Part shown: positions 20,694 through 29,200 of the stretch, piece after piece
Position numbering within the stretch: the first letter of the stretch is position 1
How the letters are laid out: each line of letters starts with the position of its first letter
From: Azotobacter chroococcum
GTDB lineage: Bacteria; Pseudomonadota; Gammaproteobacteria; Pseudomonadales; Pseudomonadaceae
Direction: 5' to 3'
Length of the DNA stretch: 64,000 nucleotides
Assembly: GCF_004339665.1 (NCBI RefSeq)
Contig: NZ_SMMU01000019.1
Span: 1-64,000, forward strand
Position numbers and translations under genes: made by a program
The notes under the pieces: generated by a model
What the model was told of the DNA's origin: nothing
What the model saw: only the letters and a program-made list of their open reading frames with translations
The model's database searches: none

Positions 20694-21412
20694 TGACGGT
20701 CCTCGCATCCCCCTGGCGCAGCGCCGCGCGCAGCGAGACCGGCAAGGTCCGCGCCCGCAACGAGGACGCCGTGCTGGAACGGCCCGGCGCCGGCCTGTGG
20801 GCGGTCGCCGACGGCATGGGCGGGCACGCAGGCGGCGCCCTGGCCAGCCGGCTGATCGTCGACGGCCTGGCCGACCTGGCGCTGGAGGGCGGCCTGACGC
20901 AGCGCCTGGCACAGGTCCGCCAGTGCCTGCAGCAGGCCAATCGCCAACTGGTCCAGGCGGCGACACATGCTGCCGGACCGACCGGCAGCACCCTGGTCGT
21001 CCTGCTGGCTGCAGGCGCGCGCGTCGTCTGCCTGTGGGCCGGCGACAGCCGCTGCTATCTGTGGCGCGCTGGTCGCCTCTACCAGCTGTCGCGGGACCAT
21101 TCGCTCGAACGGCGACTGATCGACCGCCAGGGCCTGCGCCCGCAGCAGGCGGCCCGCCATCCGAACGCCCAGGCGCTGACCCGCGCGGTCGGTGTCGACG
21201 AGCAGTTGGTGCTGGACAGCCTGGAGCTGGAGGCGCTGCCCGGCGACCGCTTCCTGCTCTGCAGCGACGGCCTGCACCGCAACCTGGCACCGCCGGCCCT
21301 CGGCGCCGCCCTCGACCTGCCCCTCGCCACGCTGGCCATCGAGCGCCTGTTCGCGCAGGCGCTGGCCGGGCCGGCGCGGGACAACCTCAGCGCCGTGGTG
21401 ATCCGCCGATGA
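20693..21412 (+). CDS. stp1: PP2C-type protein phosphatase of the T6SS switch
   Basis: 239 residues, PPM/PP2C family with the metal-binding motifs RNEDA, VADGMGGHAGG, the GDSRCYLWR strand, SRDHS and LLCSDGLHRNL. It is expected to dephosphorylate targets of the adjacent kinase, most likely Fha, turning assembly off. It starts by TGATG overlap with the tssM stop, and its own stop overlaps the kinase start. Position and order equal stp1 of HSI-II. Confidence 0.93.
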   Translation: MTVLASPWRSAARSETGKVRARNEDAVLERPGAGLWAVADGMGGHAGGALASRLIVDGLADLALEGGLTQRLAQVRQCLQQANRQLVQAATHAAGPTGSTLVVLLAAGARVVCLWAGDSRCYLWRAGRLYQLSRDHSLERRLIDRQGLRPQQAARHPNAQALTRAVGVDEQLVLDSLELEALPGDRFLLCSDGLHRNLAPPALGAALDLPLATLAIERLFAQALAGPARDNLSAVVIRR

Positions 21413-22329
21413 GCCTGCTGCCCTCCTCCGCTGTCCGCCCGGCATGCGGCGAACTGCCCGCGCTGGTCGCCGGCCGCTACCGCATCGAGCGGCTGCTCGG
21501 CGTCGGCGGCATGGGCGCGGTGTACCGCGCCCGCGACCTGCTGCGCGAGCAGTTCGGCGACCCCGAACCCGTGCTGGCGCTGAAGACCCTCGCCGCGGAC
21601 TTCGCCGACTACCCCGACGCCGACGCCCTGCTCCACGCCGAGTTCGCCCTGACCAGCCGGCTGCATCATCCCCATGTGGTGCGCGCCCACGCCTTCGACC
21701 TCGACCCGGCCAGCGGCCGCGCCTTCTTCACCCTGGAACTGCTGCGCGGCCCGGGCCTCGACCAGCTGCTCGACGAGCGTCCCGAGGGGCTGGCCCCGGC
21801 CGAGCTGGGCGAAATCGCCATGGCGCTGGCCGGGGCGGTGGCGCACGCCCACCGCCGCGGCGTGCTGCACGGCGATCTCAAGCCGGGCAACGCGATCCTC
21901 GCCGAGGACGGCCTGCGCCTGATCGACTTCGGCCTCGGCCAGCCGCTGCCCGGCGCGCTGCCCGGCCTGCCGCGCCTCGACCGAGAGCGCTTCGCCGCCT
22001 GGACGCCGTGCTACGCCGCCCCGGAGCTGCTCGACGGCGCGCCGCTCAGTGCCGCCGCCGACGTCTACGCCCTCGCCTGCCTGCTCTACGAGCTCGCTGC
22101 CGGCCGCCATCCCTTCGCCCGTCTCGACGCCCGCCAGGCCCGCGAACAGGAACTGCAACGTAGCCTGACACGTCCGCCCGGACTGCCGCCGCACTGCTGG
22201 CCGGCCCTGCGCACCGCCCTGGCCTTCGACCCGGCCAAGCGGCGCATCGACGCCGCCGGCCTGCTGGCCGCCTTCCGCGCGCCGGTTCCGGGGCGCCTGC
22301 GCCGCTGGCTGCGGCTCACCCACGGATAA
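21409..22329 (+). CDS. stk1: Hanks-type Ser/Thr protein kinase of the T6SS switch
   Basis: 306 residues. It has the glycine loop LLGVGGMGAVYRA, the catalytic lysine in LALKTL, a catalytic loop written HGDLKPGN (HGD instead of HRD), and IDFG for metal binding. The activation segment ends in a CYAAPELL-type motif. It ends soon after the kinase domain with no transmembrane helix or periplasmic sensor, unlike PpkA, so it must sense its input in the cytoplasm or through another component. It starts by ATGA overlap with the phosphatase. Expected to phosphorylate Fha. Confidence 0.92.
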   Translation: MSLLPSSAVRPACGELPALVAGRYRIERLLGVGGMGAVYRARDLLREQFGDPEPVLALKTLAADFADYPDADALLHAEFALTSRLHHPHVVRAHAFDLDPASGRAFFTLELLRGPGLDQLLDERPEGLAPAELGEIAMALAGAVAHAHRRGVLHGDLKPGNAILAEDGLRLIDFGLGQPLPGALPGLPRLDRERFAAWTPCYAAPELLDGAPLSAAADVYALACLLYELAAGRHPFARLDARQAREQELQRSLTRPPGLPPHCWPALRTALAFDPAKRRIDAAGLLAAFRAPVPGRLRRWLRLTHG

Positions 22330-22339
22330 GGAAACCGCC

Positions 22340-24367
22340 ATGTTCAATCCGGCCAACCAGCCGCATTTCCGTTTGAGTCTCGAAGGCCTCGACCATGACC
22401 TGCAGGTGCTCGAATTTACCGGCCATGAGGTCATCGGCCAGCCCTACCGCGTCGACCTCGAACTGGTCGGCGAGCGCCCCGACCTCGACCTGGAAAGCCT
22501 GCTGCACCGCCCGGCCTTCCTCGCCTTCGCCCCGCACGGCAGCGGCATCCACGGCCTGATCCACCGCGTCGCCCAGGGCGAGTCCGGCCGGCGGCTGACC
22601 CGCTACCGCCTGAGCCTGGTGCCGCGCCTCGCCTACCTCGCCCACCGGGTCAACCAGCGCATCTTCCAGCAGCTCTCGGTGCCGCAGATCCTCACCCGGC
22701 TGCTGGAGGAGCACGGCATCCTCGACGGCGACGCCTGCTCTTTCCGGCTCGGCGCCCAGTACCCCGCCCGCGACTACTGCGTGCAGTACGACGAATCCGA
22801 CCTGCACTTCCTGCAGCGCCTGTGCGAGGAGGAAGGCATCCACTACCACTTCGAGCACAGTGCCGCCGGCCACCTGCTGGTATTCGGCGACGACCAGACC
22901 GCCTTTCCCCGCCTGACTCCGACCACTTATCAACAGGATTCCGGGCTGGTCGCCGACGAACCGGTGATCAAGCGCTTCGGCGTCCGCCTGGAAACCCGCC
23001 CTTCAAAGGTGACCCGTCGCGACTACGACTTCGAACAGCCGCGCCTGCGCCTGGAAAGCGCCTTTTCCGGTGACTTCGCTCCGGACCTGGAGGACTACGA
23101 CTACCCCGGCCGCTTCACCGACCGCACGCGCGGCAAGCAGCTGGCCCGCCGCGCCCTGGAACGCCACCGCCGCGACTACCGGCTCGCCGAGGGCGCCAGC
23201 GACCAGCCGCTGCTGGCCAGCGGGCACTTCCTCGAGCTGAGCGACCACCCCCGCGCCGAGTGGAACCGGCTCTGGCTGCTCGACGCGATCCACCACGAAG
23301 GCAAACAGCCGCAGGTGCTGGAGGAGTCCATCCCCCACGACACCGATGCCGAGGACGGTTTTCAACAGGGCTACCGCAACCGCTTCACCGCCACCCCCTG
23401 GGACGCGCCGTACCGCCCGCCACTGCACCACCCCAAGCCGCGCATCCTCGGCAGCCAGACCGCGGTGGTCACCGGACCGGCCGGCGAGGAAATCCACTGC
23501 GACCAATACGGCCGGGTCAAGGTGCAGTTCCACTGGGACCGCGAGGGCCAGGCCGATGACGCCACCAGCTGCTGGCTGCGGGTGGCGACGAGCTGGGCCG
23601 GCGACCGCTACGGCGGCATCGCCATCCCGCGCGTCGGCATGGAGGTGCTGGTGACCTTCCTCGAGGGCGACCCGGACCAGCCGCTGATCACCGGCTGCCT
23701 CTATCACGCCGAGCATCCAACGCCCTACGAACTGCCGGCGCACAGGACCCGCAGCGTGTTCAAGACCCTCAGCAGCCCTGGCGGCGAGGGCTACAACGAG
23801 CTGCGCATCGAGGACCGCAAGGGCGCCGAGCAGATCTACGTCCATGCCCAGCGCGACTGGGACCAGCACATCGAGCACGACCAGAAGATCCGCGTCGGGA
23901 ACCAGCGCCACGATACGGTCGAGGCCGACAGCTACACCGAGCTGAAGGCCGGGGAACACCACACCGTCCATGGCGAGCGCCGGACCGAGGTGCGCGCCAG
24001 CGACCATCTCGGCATCCACCGGGACCAGCACCTCAAGCTCGGCAACGGCCAGTTCGTCGAGGCCGGCCAGGAAATCCACCTCAAGGCCGGCGCGAAAATC
24101 GTCCTCGAAGCCGGCAGCGAACTGACCCTGCAGGCCGGCGGCAGCTTCATCAAACTCGACGCCAGCGGCATCACCCTGGTCGGCCCGCTGGTGAGGATCA
24201 ACTCGGGCGGCAGCCTGGGCCGCGGTTCGGGCATCGCCCTCGAGCTGCCGCTGGCGCCCGGCGCGGCGGACCAGGGCCAGGCGGGAAACCCGCTCGACAG
24301 TGCGCTGGCCAACCAGCCTGCCAGCGACCCGGCGAAGCGCCCGCGCATGCTGAACTTTTCCGGCTGA
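22340..24367 (+). CDS. vgrG: VgrG spike protein
   Basis: 675 residues, standard-length VgrG. N-terminal gp27-like domains (~1-380; RYRLSLVPRLAYLAHRVNQR, CVQYDESDLHFLQRLCEEEG) precede a gp5 OB-fold (GEEIHCDQYGRVKVQFHWDR, SWAGDRYGGIAIPRVGMEVL) and a C-terminal beta-prism of short repeats (about 560-650). It ends with a short alanine-rich tail and no extra enzymatic domain, so toxins should ride by docking. Ten bp separate it from the kinase, so it is attached to the cluster, unlike P. aeruginosa HSI-II. The next gene encodes the likely cargo. Confidence 0.96.
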   Translation: MFNPANQPHFRLSLEGLDHDLQVLEFTGHEVIGQPYRVDLELVGERPDLDLESLLHRPAFLAFAPHGSGIHGLIHRVAQGESGRRLTRYRLSLVPRLAYLAHRVNQRIFQQLSVPQILTRLLEEHGILDGDACSFRLGAQYPARDYCVQYDESDLHFLQRLCEEEGIHYHFEHSAAGHLLVFGDDQTAFPRLTPTTYQQDSGLVADEPVIKRFGVRLETRPSKVTRRDYDFEQPRLRLESAFSGDFAPDLEDYDYPGRFTDRTRGKQLARRALERHRRDYRLAEGASDQPLLASGHFLELSDHPRAEWNRLWLLDAIHHEGKQPQVLEESIPHDTDAEDGFQQGYRNRFTATPWDAPYRPPLHHPKPRILGSQTAVVTGPAGEEIHCDQYGRVKVQFHWDREGQADDATSCWLRVATSWAGDRYGGIAIPRVGMEVLVTFLEGDPDQPLITGCLYHAEHPTPYELPAHRTRSVFKTLSSPGGEGYNELRIEDRKGAEQIYVHAQRDWDQHIEHDQKIRVGNQRHDTVEADSYTELKAGEHHTVHGERRTEVRASDHLGIHRDQHLKLGNGQFVEAGQEIHLKAGAKIVLEAGSELTLQAGGSFIKLDASGITLVGPLVRINSGGSLGRGSGIALELPLAPGAADQGQAGNPLDSALANQPASDPAKRPRMLNFSG

Positions 24368-24404
24368 ACGCCGGTATGGAAAACCCTGCCAAGCAAGGAC
24401 TGCC

Positions 24405-26975
24405 ATGAGCGACACCCCCGCAATCCGCAACTGGAGCCTGCCCTTTCCCGGCGACGCCAGTGCCTTCGACTACCTCGCCGCCCTGGCCGACGCCGGCAGC
24501 GGCAGCTACCCCATGGGCCGCAACGGCCTGTGGCACGGCGGCATCCACTTCGACGGCCATACCGCCGGGCATCTGGACCAGTCCGAGGTGCGCTGCATCG
24601 CCGACGGCGAGGTGATCGCCTACCGCATCGACGCGCGCTATCCGTACAGCGAATACAGGGCCGGCGACGTCTGCACGGTGGCGCCCTTCTCCACCGGCTT
24701 CGTGCTGGTCAGACACCGCCTGCAGGCGCCCGCCATCGGCGAGGACAGGCCGCCGGCGCTGACCCTCTACAGCCTCTACATGCACCTCAAGGAGTGGGAA
24801 GGCTATCGGGCGGAGGGCGCGGCCGCCCCGCCGCCCTTTCTCGGCGAGGCCCTCTACCGGATCAGGGCGGACAAGGCCTGCGACCCCATCCGCGGCCTGC
24901 GCGTGCGCGCCGGACGCAAGGGCACGGCGGAGCATGCGACCGTCCTGGCCCTGCTGCCCAAGGGCTGCCGGGTGCGGCTCGGCGAGGCCGACCGCGAGCG
25001 GCCGCAATGGCGCAAGCTGATCGTCCTTGTCGAAGGACGCGCCCTGCCCGACCTGCCGGCAGGCTGCGAGGGCTGGGTGTTCGGCGGCGAACTGCAGGGC
25101 ACCGACGATCCCGACGTCTTCCTGGTCGGCGAACGGGCCAACGACATCGAAACCGGCCTTGCTCCCGGCAAGGGCCTGAACCTGCGCCGCGACGGCAGCG
25201 GCGAGCGCGACGACCCGATCACCGCCGTACTGCCCGAGGGGTCAGTATTCACCCTCGGTGCAGGCAGCGGCGCCTATCGCCCGCTCGGGACCGTCGTCGA
25301 AGGCGGCGACAGCCTGTGCAACCTGCATGGCCATGTACATTTCGCCTCGCTGGAGCCGGCCGGAACCCGCACGCCCACGCTCGATCGCGTGCAGGTGCTG
25401 GAGCGCCCCTGGCCGATCAAGGCCGGCGAGCCGATCGGCCACCTCGGCCTCTATCAGGATCACGACAGCGGCAGCGCCCAGCCCCGGCTGCACCTGGAAG
25501 TGTTCAGCTGCGACGACGTGCCGGCCTTCGTCCAGCGGAGCCGCGCCTGGGCCGCCCGCCTGCCGGACACGGAAAAGACCCTGCTCAAGGTGCACAGGGG
25601 CGCCAGCAAGCTGATTCCCCACCGTGCCGGCATTGATGCCGATCATCCACCCAGACCCAGCGACGAGGGCATGACGGTCGGCGTCGACCTGCTCATCCCG
25701 CAACACCTGCTGGACAGCCTGCCGGCCGAACGCAGGCTCCGCGCCGGCAGCGCCACGGCGGGCTCGGTCACCAACTGGTGGCGCCTCGACAACCTGCTGG
25801 CCGACACGGAGGGCAAGCCCATCAGCGGCTGGCTGGCCGAGCAGGAACTCATCACCACCCGCCACAGCCCCTGGGACTGGGAAGGCTTCGACTTCATCGA
25901 GGAAACCGGCCGCCCCCTCGGCGAACTGGCCCACCGGCTCGACACCGACGGCCGCCTGAGCGATGAGGAAAAACCGAACTACCAGGCGCAGATCGATCTG
26001 GCCGACAAGGGCCCGATCAGGAGCCGCCTCCACGACCTGATCGATCGCGACGGCGACGGCACACTCGCCCCCCACGAAATCGCCGCCGCCCTGCGCAAAC
26101 CCTGGATCGCCCAATCCCTCTCACAACTGATCACCCGTCATGAGAGCGAGTGGTTCTGGAATCCGGAGAAGTGGGACGAACTCGATCCGTTGATGGACCA
26201 CTCGCCGGAGACGCCCAACCCGAACTGGGAAAGCGAAAAGCGGCGGATCGAGAAGCTGGCGTGGTGGAGCGAACTGGCGGGGAGATATGGGATTGGGGCG
26301 GATGGGGTGGAGTGGCACTTTCAGCCTCTGGAGCTTCTTGGATCTCAGCTATCCAAGCCAAAGCTGGGTTTAATAAAAGTAATAGAAGGAAAAATAACTT
26401 TTGACGCCGAAGGCAACGACATGCCTAGCTCACCTCATTTCAGCCGGGTAATTCATTGGCCTGGAAACAGCCTGTCCGGTGTGACACTTGGCCGCGGCTA
26501 TGATATGGGCTCACGAAGCGAGTCTGAAATTTTCAATCACATGATGTCTGCTGGAATTGATGAGGATAAAGCAGCCAAAATATCAAAAGCCTATGGACTA
26601 AAAGGAAGTGCCGCACAGAATTTCGTCATCAAAAACAAAGAGCTTATAGGGACAATTACCAGAGAACAACAGATCTTACTATTTAATCTGATTTATCCGA
26701 GCTACGTAGAAAAAACCATTAATAATTATAACAAGTGGACACTTGGCGAGCCAGGTAAAGTTAGCTGGCTAGATTTGAGCTTGGTAATTAGAGAAATACT
26801 CGTAGACTTTGTTTATCAAGGATTCACAAAGGGACCAAATCCCATGAGGGCAGGAATGAACAACAATATTGATGAGCTGATTCGTTATATAGAGAAAACT
26901 CCTGACATCAAGCAGTATGAAGACGGACGTCATAGAGCACTTCATCTGAAAAAACATAAACGAGAGGCTTTATGA
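24405..26975 (+). CDS. VgrG-linked effector: M23-like N-terminus and pesticin-like muramidase C-terminus
   Basis: 856 residues, no signal peptide. Residues ~40-370 look like an M23 peptidase fold with an inserted SH3-like part. The first metal motif reads HGGIHFD (H44, H48, D50) where M23 enzymes have HxxxD. YMHL carries H127, and RLHLEV (H363) has Arg where the catalytic His of HxH is expected, so activity is uncertain. An EF-hand-like loop DRDGDGTLAPHE lies near residue 546. Residues ~650-856 resemble the pesticin/T4-lysozyme fold: E661 in IKVIEGK, then SGVTLGRGYDMG with T694 and D700 as the expected Glu/Thr/Asp set. Probably cleaves peptidoglycan in prey periplasm. Base composition falls abruptly near 26330, just before the muramidase part, suggesting toxin-tip exchange. 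Confidence 0.8.
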   Translation: MSDTPAIRNWSLPFPGDASAFDYLAALADAGSGSYPMGRNGLWHGGIHFDGHTAGHLDQSEVRCIADGEVIAYRIDARYPYSEYRAGDVCTVAPFSTGFVLVRHRLQAPAIGEDRPPALTLYSLYMHLKEWEGYRAEGAAAPPPFLGEALYRIRADKACDPIRGLRVRAGRKGTAEHATVLALLPKGCRVRLGEADRERPQWRKLIVLVEGRALPDLPAGCEGWVFGGELQGTDDPDVFLVGERANDIETGLAPGKGLNLRRDGSGERDDPITAVLPEGSVFTLGAGSGAYRPLGTVVEGGDSLCNLHGHVHFASLEPAGTRTPTLDRVQVLERPWPIKAGEPIGHLGLYQDHDSGSAQPRLHLEVFSCDDVPAFVQRSRAWAARLPDTEKTLLKVHRGASKLIPHRAGIDADHPPRPSDEGMTVGVDLLIPQHLLDSLPAERRLRAGSATAGSVTNWWRLDNLLADTEGKPISGWLAEQELITTRHSPWDWEGFDFIEETGRPLGELAHRLDTDGRLSDEEKPNYQAQIDLADKGPIRSRLHDLIDRDGDGTLAPHEIAAALRKPWIAQSLSQLITRHESEWFWNPEKWDELDPLMDHSPETPNPNWESEKRRIEKLAWWSELAGRYGIGADGVEWHFQPLELLGSQLSKPKLGLIKVIEGKITFDAEGNDMPSSPHFSRVIHWPGNSLSGVTLGRGYDMGSRSESEIFNHMMSAGIDEDKAAKISKAYGLKGSAAQNFVIKNKELIGTITREQQILLFNLIYPSYVEKTINNYNKWTLGEPGKVSWLDLSLVIREILVDFVYQGFTKGPNPMRAGMNNNIDELIRYIEKTPDIKQYEDGRHRALHLKKHKREAL

Positions 26976-27385
26976 AAAAGATTAGCTGTTTTCTTGCAAC
27001 CAGCTTTCTAGTTTTTTCATTGCCAATCTATGCAGAGCAGCAAGAAAATAATTCCTGTGAACGAGTTTCAAGCAGTCAGCAAATTTTCGAATGCTCTAAC
27101 ATCGAAAGAAAGAAGGCAGACCAATTACTGAATAACGTTTACCACGAGCTTATAACGAGGATAATCAAACAATATAAATCAGCTCCAGAGCTTAAAGATG
27201 CTTACACTCAAAAAATCAAAGAGTCTCAGCGCCTTTGGATAAAGCTAAGAGATGCAGATTGTACTCTGGAAACATTTGAGATCGAGGCAGGAACACAAGC
27301 CTATGAAACCACATTCAATAAATGTGTAGCGCGATCCAGTATCGAAAGGGCAACTTATCTTAGAAAAATCTCCCCTGAAATATAG
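26972..27385 (+). CDS. LprI/DUF1311-like periplasmic lysozyme-inhibitor protein, putative immunity
   Basis: 137 residues. A signal peptide (MKKISCFLATSFLVFSLPIYAEQ) probably cleaves after YA-E. The mature part has the DUF1311/LprI pattern: C in FECSN, KKADQLLNNVYHELI, then SQRLWIKLRDADC and a final C in FNKCVA, giving four cysteines. LprI-type proteins inhibit lysozyme, so this is a fitting immunity protein for the upstream muramidase-like effector. It overlaps that gene by ATGA, so the two are translated together. AT-rich like the effector's 3' end, so the pair probably moved as one unit. Confidence 0.8.
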   Translation: MKKISCFLATSFLVFSLPIYAEQQENNSCERVSSSQQIFECSNIERKKADQLLNNVYHELITRIIKQYKSAPELKDAYTQKIKESQRLWIKLRDADCTLETFEIEAGTQAYETTFNKCVARSSIERATYLRKISPEI

Positions 27386-27520
27386 CTCCATTGAGAATCA
27401 TCAGAAACTGCAACAAGGCTGAAGAAAAACTATGAGATGGCGGTCATGGCTTATGAATTCCTATGACTATCCGTGCAAAAACCAACACGGGCTACCCATG
27501 AATTCGCATTCCACAATCTA

Positions 27521-28571
27521 GAGCATTTTTTGAAAACATGAATTCGACATACAGGGGTTGCTCTTCCTGGTCATTTCGGTCCTCCTCTCCCGCTCGAACA
27601 AGGAGACCAGAATGGCTCGGGCATACAGTGCGGATCTTCGCCGACGCGTCGTCGACGCGGCCATGGGCGGGCTGTCGGCTCGGCAGGCCGCCGAGCGATT
27701 CGACGTCGGCACGGCGACAGCGATCGTCTGGGTACGGCGCTTCCGGGAAGGCGGGGAACTCGTCGCTCGCCGACAGGGCAAGCGCCGGGGCTTGCGGCTC
27801 GATCCCCATGCGGACTATCTGCTCGGCCTGCTCGAGCAAACCCCCGACCTGACGCTGGCCGAGCTCGCCGCAACCCTCGAGCGGGAGCGCGGTATTCGGG
27901 TCAGCCTGGCGACGGTATGGACGTTTCTCGACCGGCACGGCATGACGTTCAAAAAAAGACCGCGCATGCGGCCGAGCAGCAGCGGCCGGACGTCCAGGCA
28001 GCCCGACAGGAGTGGTTCGAGGAACAACCCGGTTTCGACTGGCGCAAGCTGATCTTCGTCGACGAAACCGCCGCCGCGACGAACCTGGCCCGCCTGCGAG
28101 GCTGGGCCCCTCGCGGCGAGCACTGCCGGGCCGCGGTCCCTCACGGTCACTGGAAAACCACGACCTTTACCGCCGGCCTGCGCGTGGACGGGCTAACTGC
28201 TCCGCTGGTGCTCGACGGCACCATGAACGGCCCGGCCTTCCTGGCCTATGTCGGGCAGGTCCTGGTTCCCGAGCTGACGCCCGGCGATATCGTGGTGATG
28301 GATAACCTGCCGGCCCACAAGGTCACGGGGGTACGCCAGGCCATCGAAGGCGCAGGAGCCACACTGCGCTACCTGCCTCCCTATAGCCCCGACCTGAACC
28401 CGATCGAGATGGCCTTCTCCAAGCTCAAGGCGCTGCTGCGAAAGGCGGCGGCGCGGACCGTGCCGGAGCTGTGGCAGAGCATTGGCGAGGCAATCGGGCA
28501 GTTCTCGGCGCAGGACTGCAGGCACTACTTCGAGGCAGCCGGATATGAATCGGGATAAGGTAAAAATGCTC
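27521..28571 (+). mobile_element. IS630-family insertion sequence, complete, flanked by TA
   Basis: The element is bounded by imperfect terminal inverted repeats, outermost GAGCATTTTT at 27521-27530 and its complement AAAAATGCTC at 28562-28571. TA dinucleotides lie on both sides (27519-27520 and 28572-28573), the target duplication of IS630/Tc1-type elements. It is about 1051 bp with a single transposase read in two frames. It is GC-rich inside an AT-rich stretch, so it arrived independently of the surrounding immunity-like genes. Confidence 0.88.
27612..28558 (+). CDS. IS630-family transposase made by -1 frameshift
   Basis: The first frame (27612-28052) starts [20 protein letters not shown] and holds the helix-turn-helix domain. 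The second frame (to 28558) holds the DDE catalytic domain with D in IFVDET, D in [10 protein letters not shown] and E in [12 protein letters not shown]. The frames join at seven A residues (27951-27957), where a -1 slip gives [17 protein letters not shown], the expected continuous IS630 sequence. The predicted fusion is about 315 residues. All catalytic residues are present, so the frameshift looks programmed rather than a decay mutation, as known for several IS630 members. Confidence 0.85.
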
Positions 28572-28677
28572 TAGAGAAGCTCAGAGGAGTTTTATCCAGT
28601 CGCTCAAAATGGTCTTCCGACATACCAGATGATAAATTTAAAAGATGAATAGTTTATTCGAAACAAGCCGCATGTAG

Positions 28678-29082
28678 ATGACAAAAATTTTTCCCATATT
28701 AATAACTCTCCTAGCCATGAAGGCAAATGGAGAACCCATTGATTACTCAAAGATTTCCGAGGCAAAATCTGCAAGGTTTGACAAAGTCATTGTTCGATAT
28801 TTTCGTCAATATGGTGAAGTTTGTGCCAACCTACAGACGCTCGACCCTGGAAAAAATTGGCAGATCACCTCTACAAAACATGTCTGCAGCTTGGAAGGTA
28901 AATCATTTGAAACCGAATTTGCGGACATACATTTTCAGAATATTTACTTTGCAGGAGATGGTCTTCATTTTACCCTGAGCACAACACCTTTCGAGCTCAT
29001 CGGCGAACAAATAAAGAACTGTATAGTCCCAATCAAAGATGGCTCTATAGGCCAAATGGCATGCCGATATGGCGGCAAGTAA
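28678..29082 (+). CDS. Small exported protein of unknown family, putative orphan immunity protein
   Basis: 134 residues with an N-terminal hydrophobic export signal (MTKIFPILITLLAMKANGEP). The mature part has four cysteines (EVCANL, KHVCSLEG, KNCIVP, MACRYGG), consistent with two periplasmic disulfides. It is AT-rich, unlike the chromosome around. No family recognised. It lies in a row of similar-sized exported proteins behind the VgrG effector, so immunity to a cell-wall-targeting toxin is the simplest inference, but nothing in the sequence proves it. Confidence 0.55.
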   Translation: MTKIFPILITLLAMKANGEPIDYSKISEAKSARFDKVIVRYFRQYGEVCANLQTLDPGKNWQITSTKHVCSLEGKSFETEFADIHFQNIYFAGDGLHFTLSTTPFELIGEQIKNCIVPIKDGSIGQMACRYGGK

Positions 29083-29200
29083 ATATCTTCCGTCTTTGCC
29101 GGAGGTTATTTACTAAAAAGATAATTATATAGCAAAGCACTTCACTTTGATGGAAGTGCCAGATGCTGCGCTCAGTTTTCTGCGGCCGCCATTTATAGCC

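Noticed and set aside
26150-26404. Small overlapping frames inside the effector gene near the composition break
   Set aside because: They are shadows of the long effector frame, which stays open across the whole region.
27433-27520. Small gene between the LprI-like gene and the IS (frame beginning MRWRSWLMN)
   Set aside because: Short, no RBS, no recognisable family, and terminated by the IS junction; codon use is not convincing.
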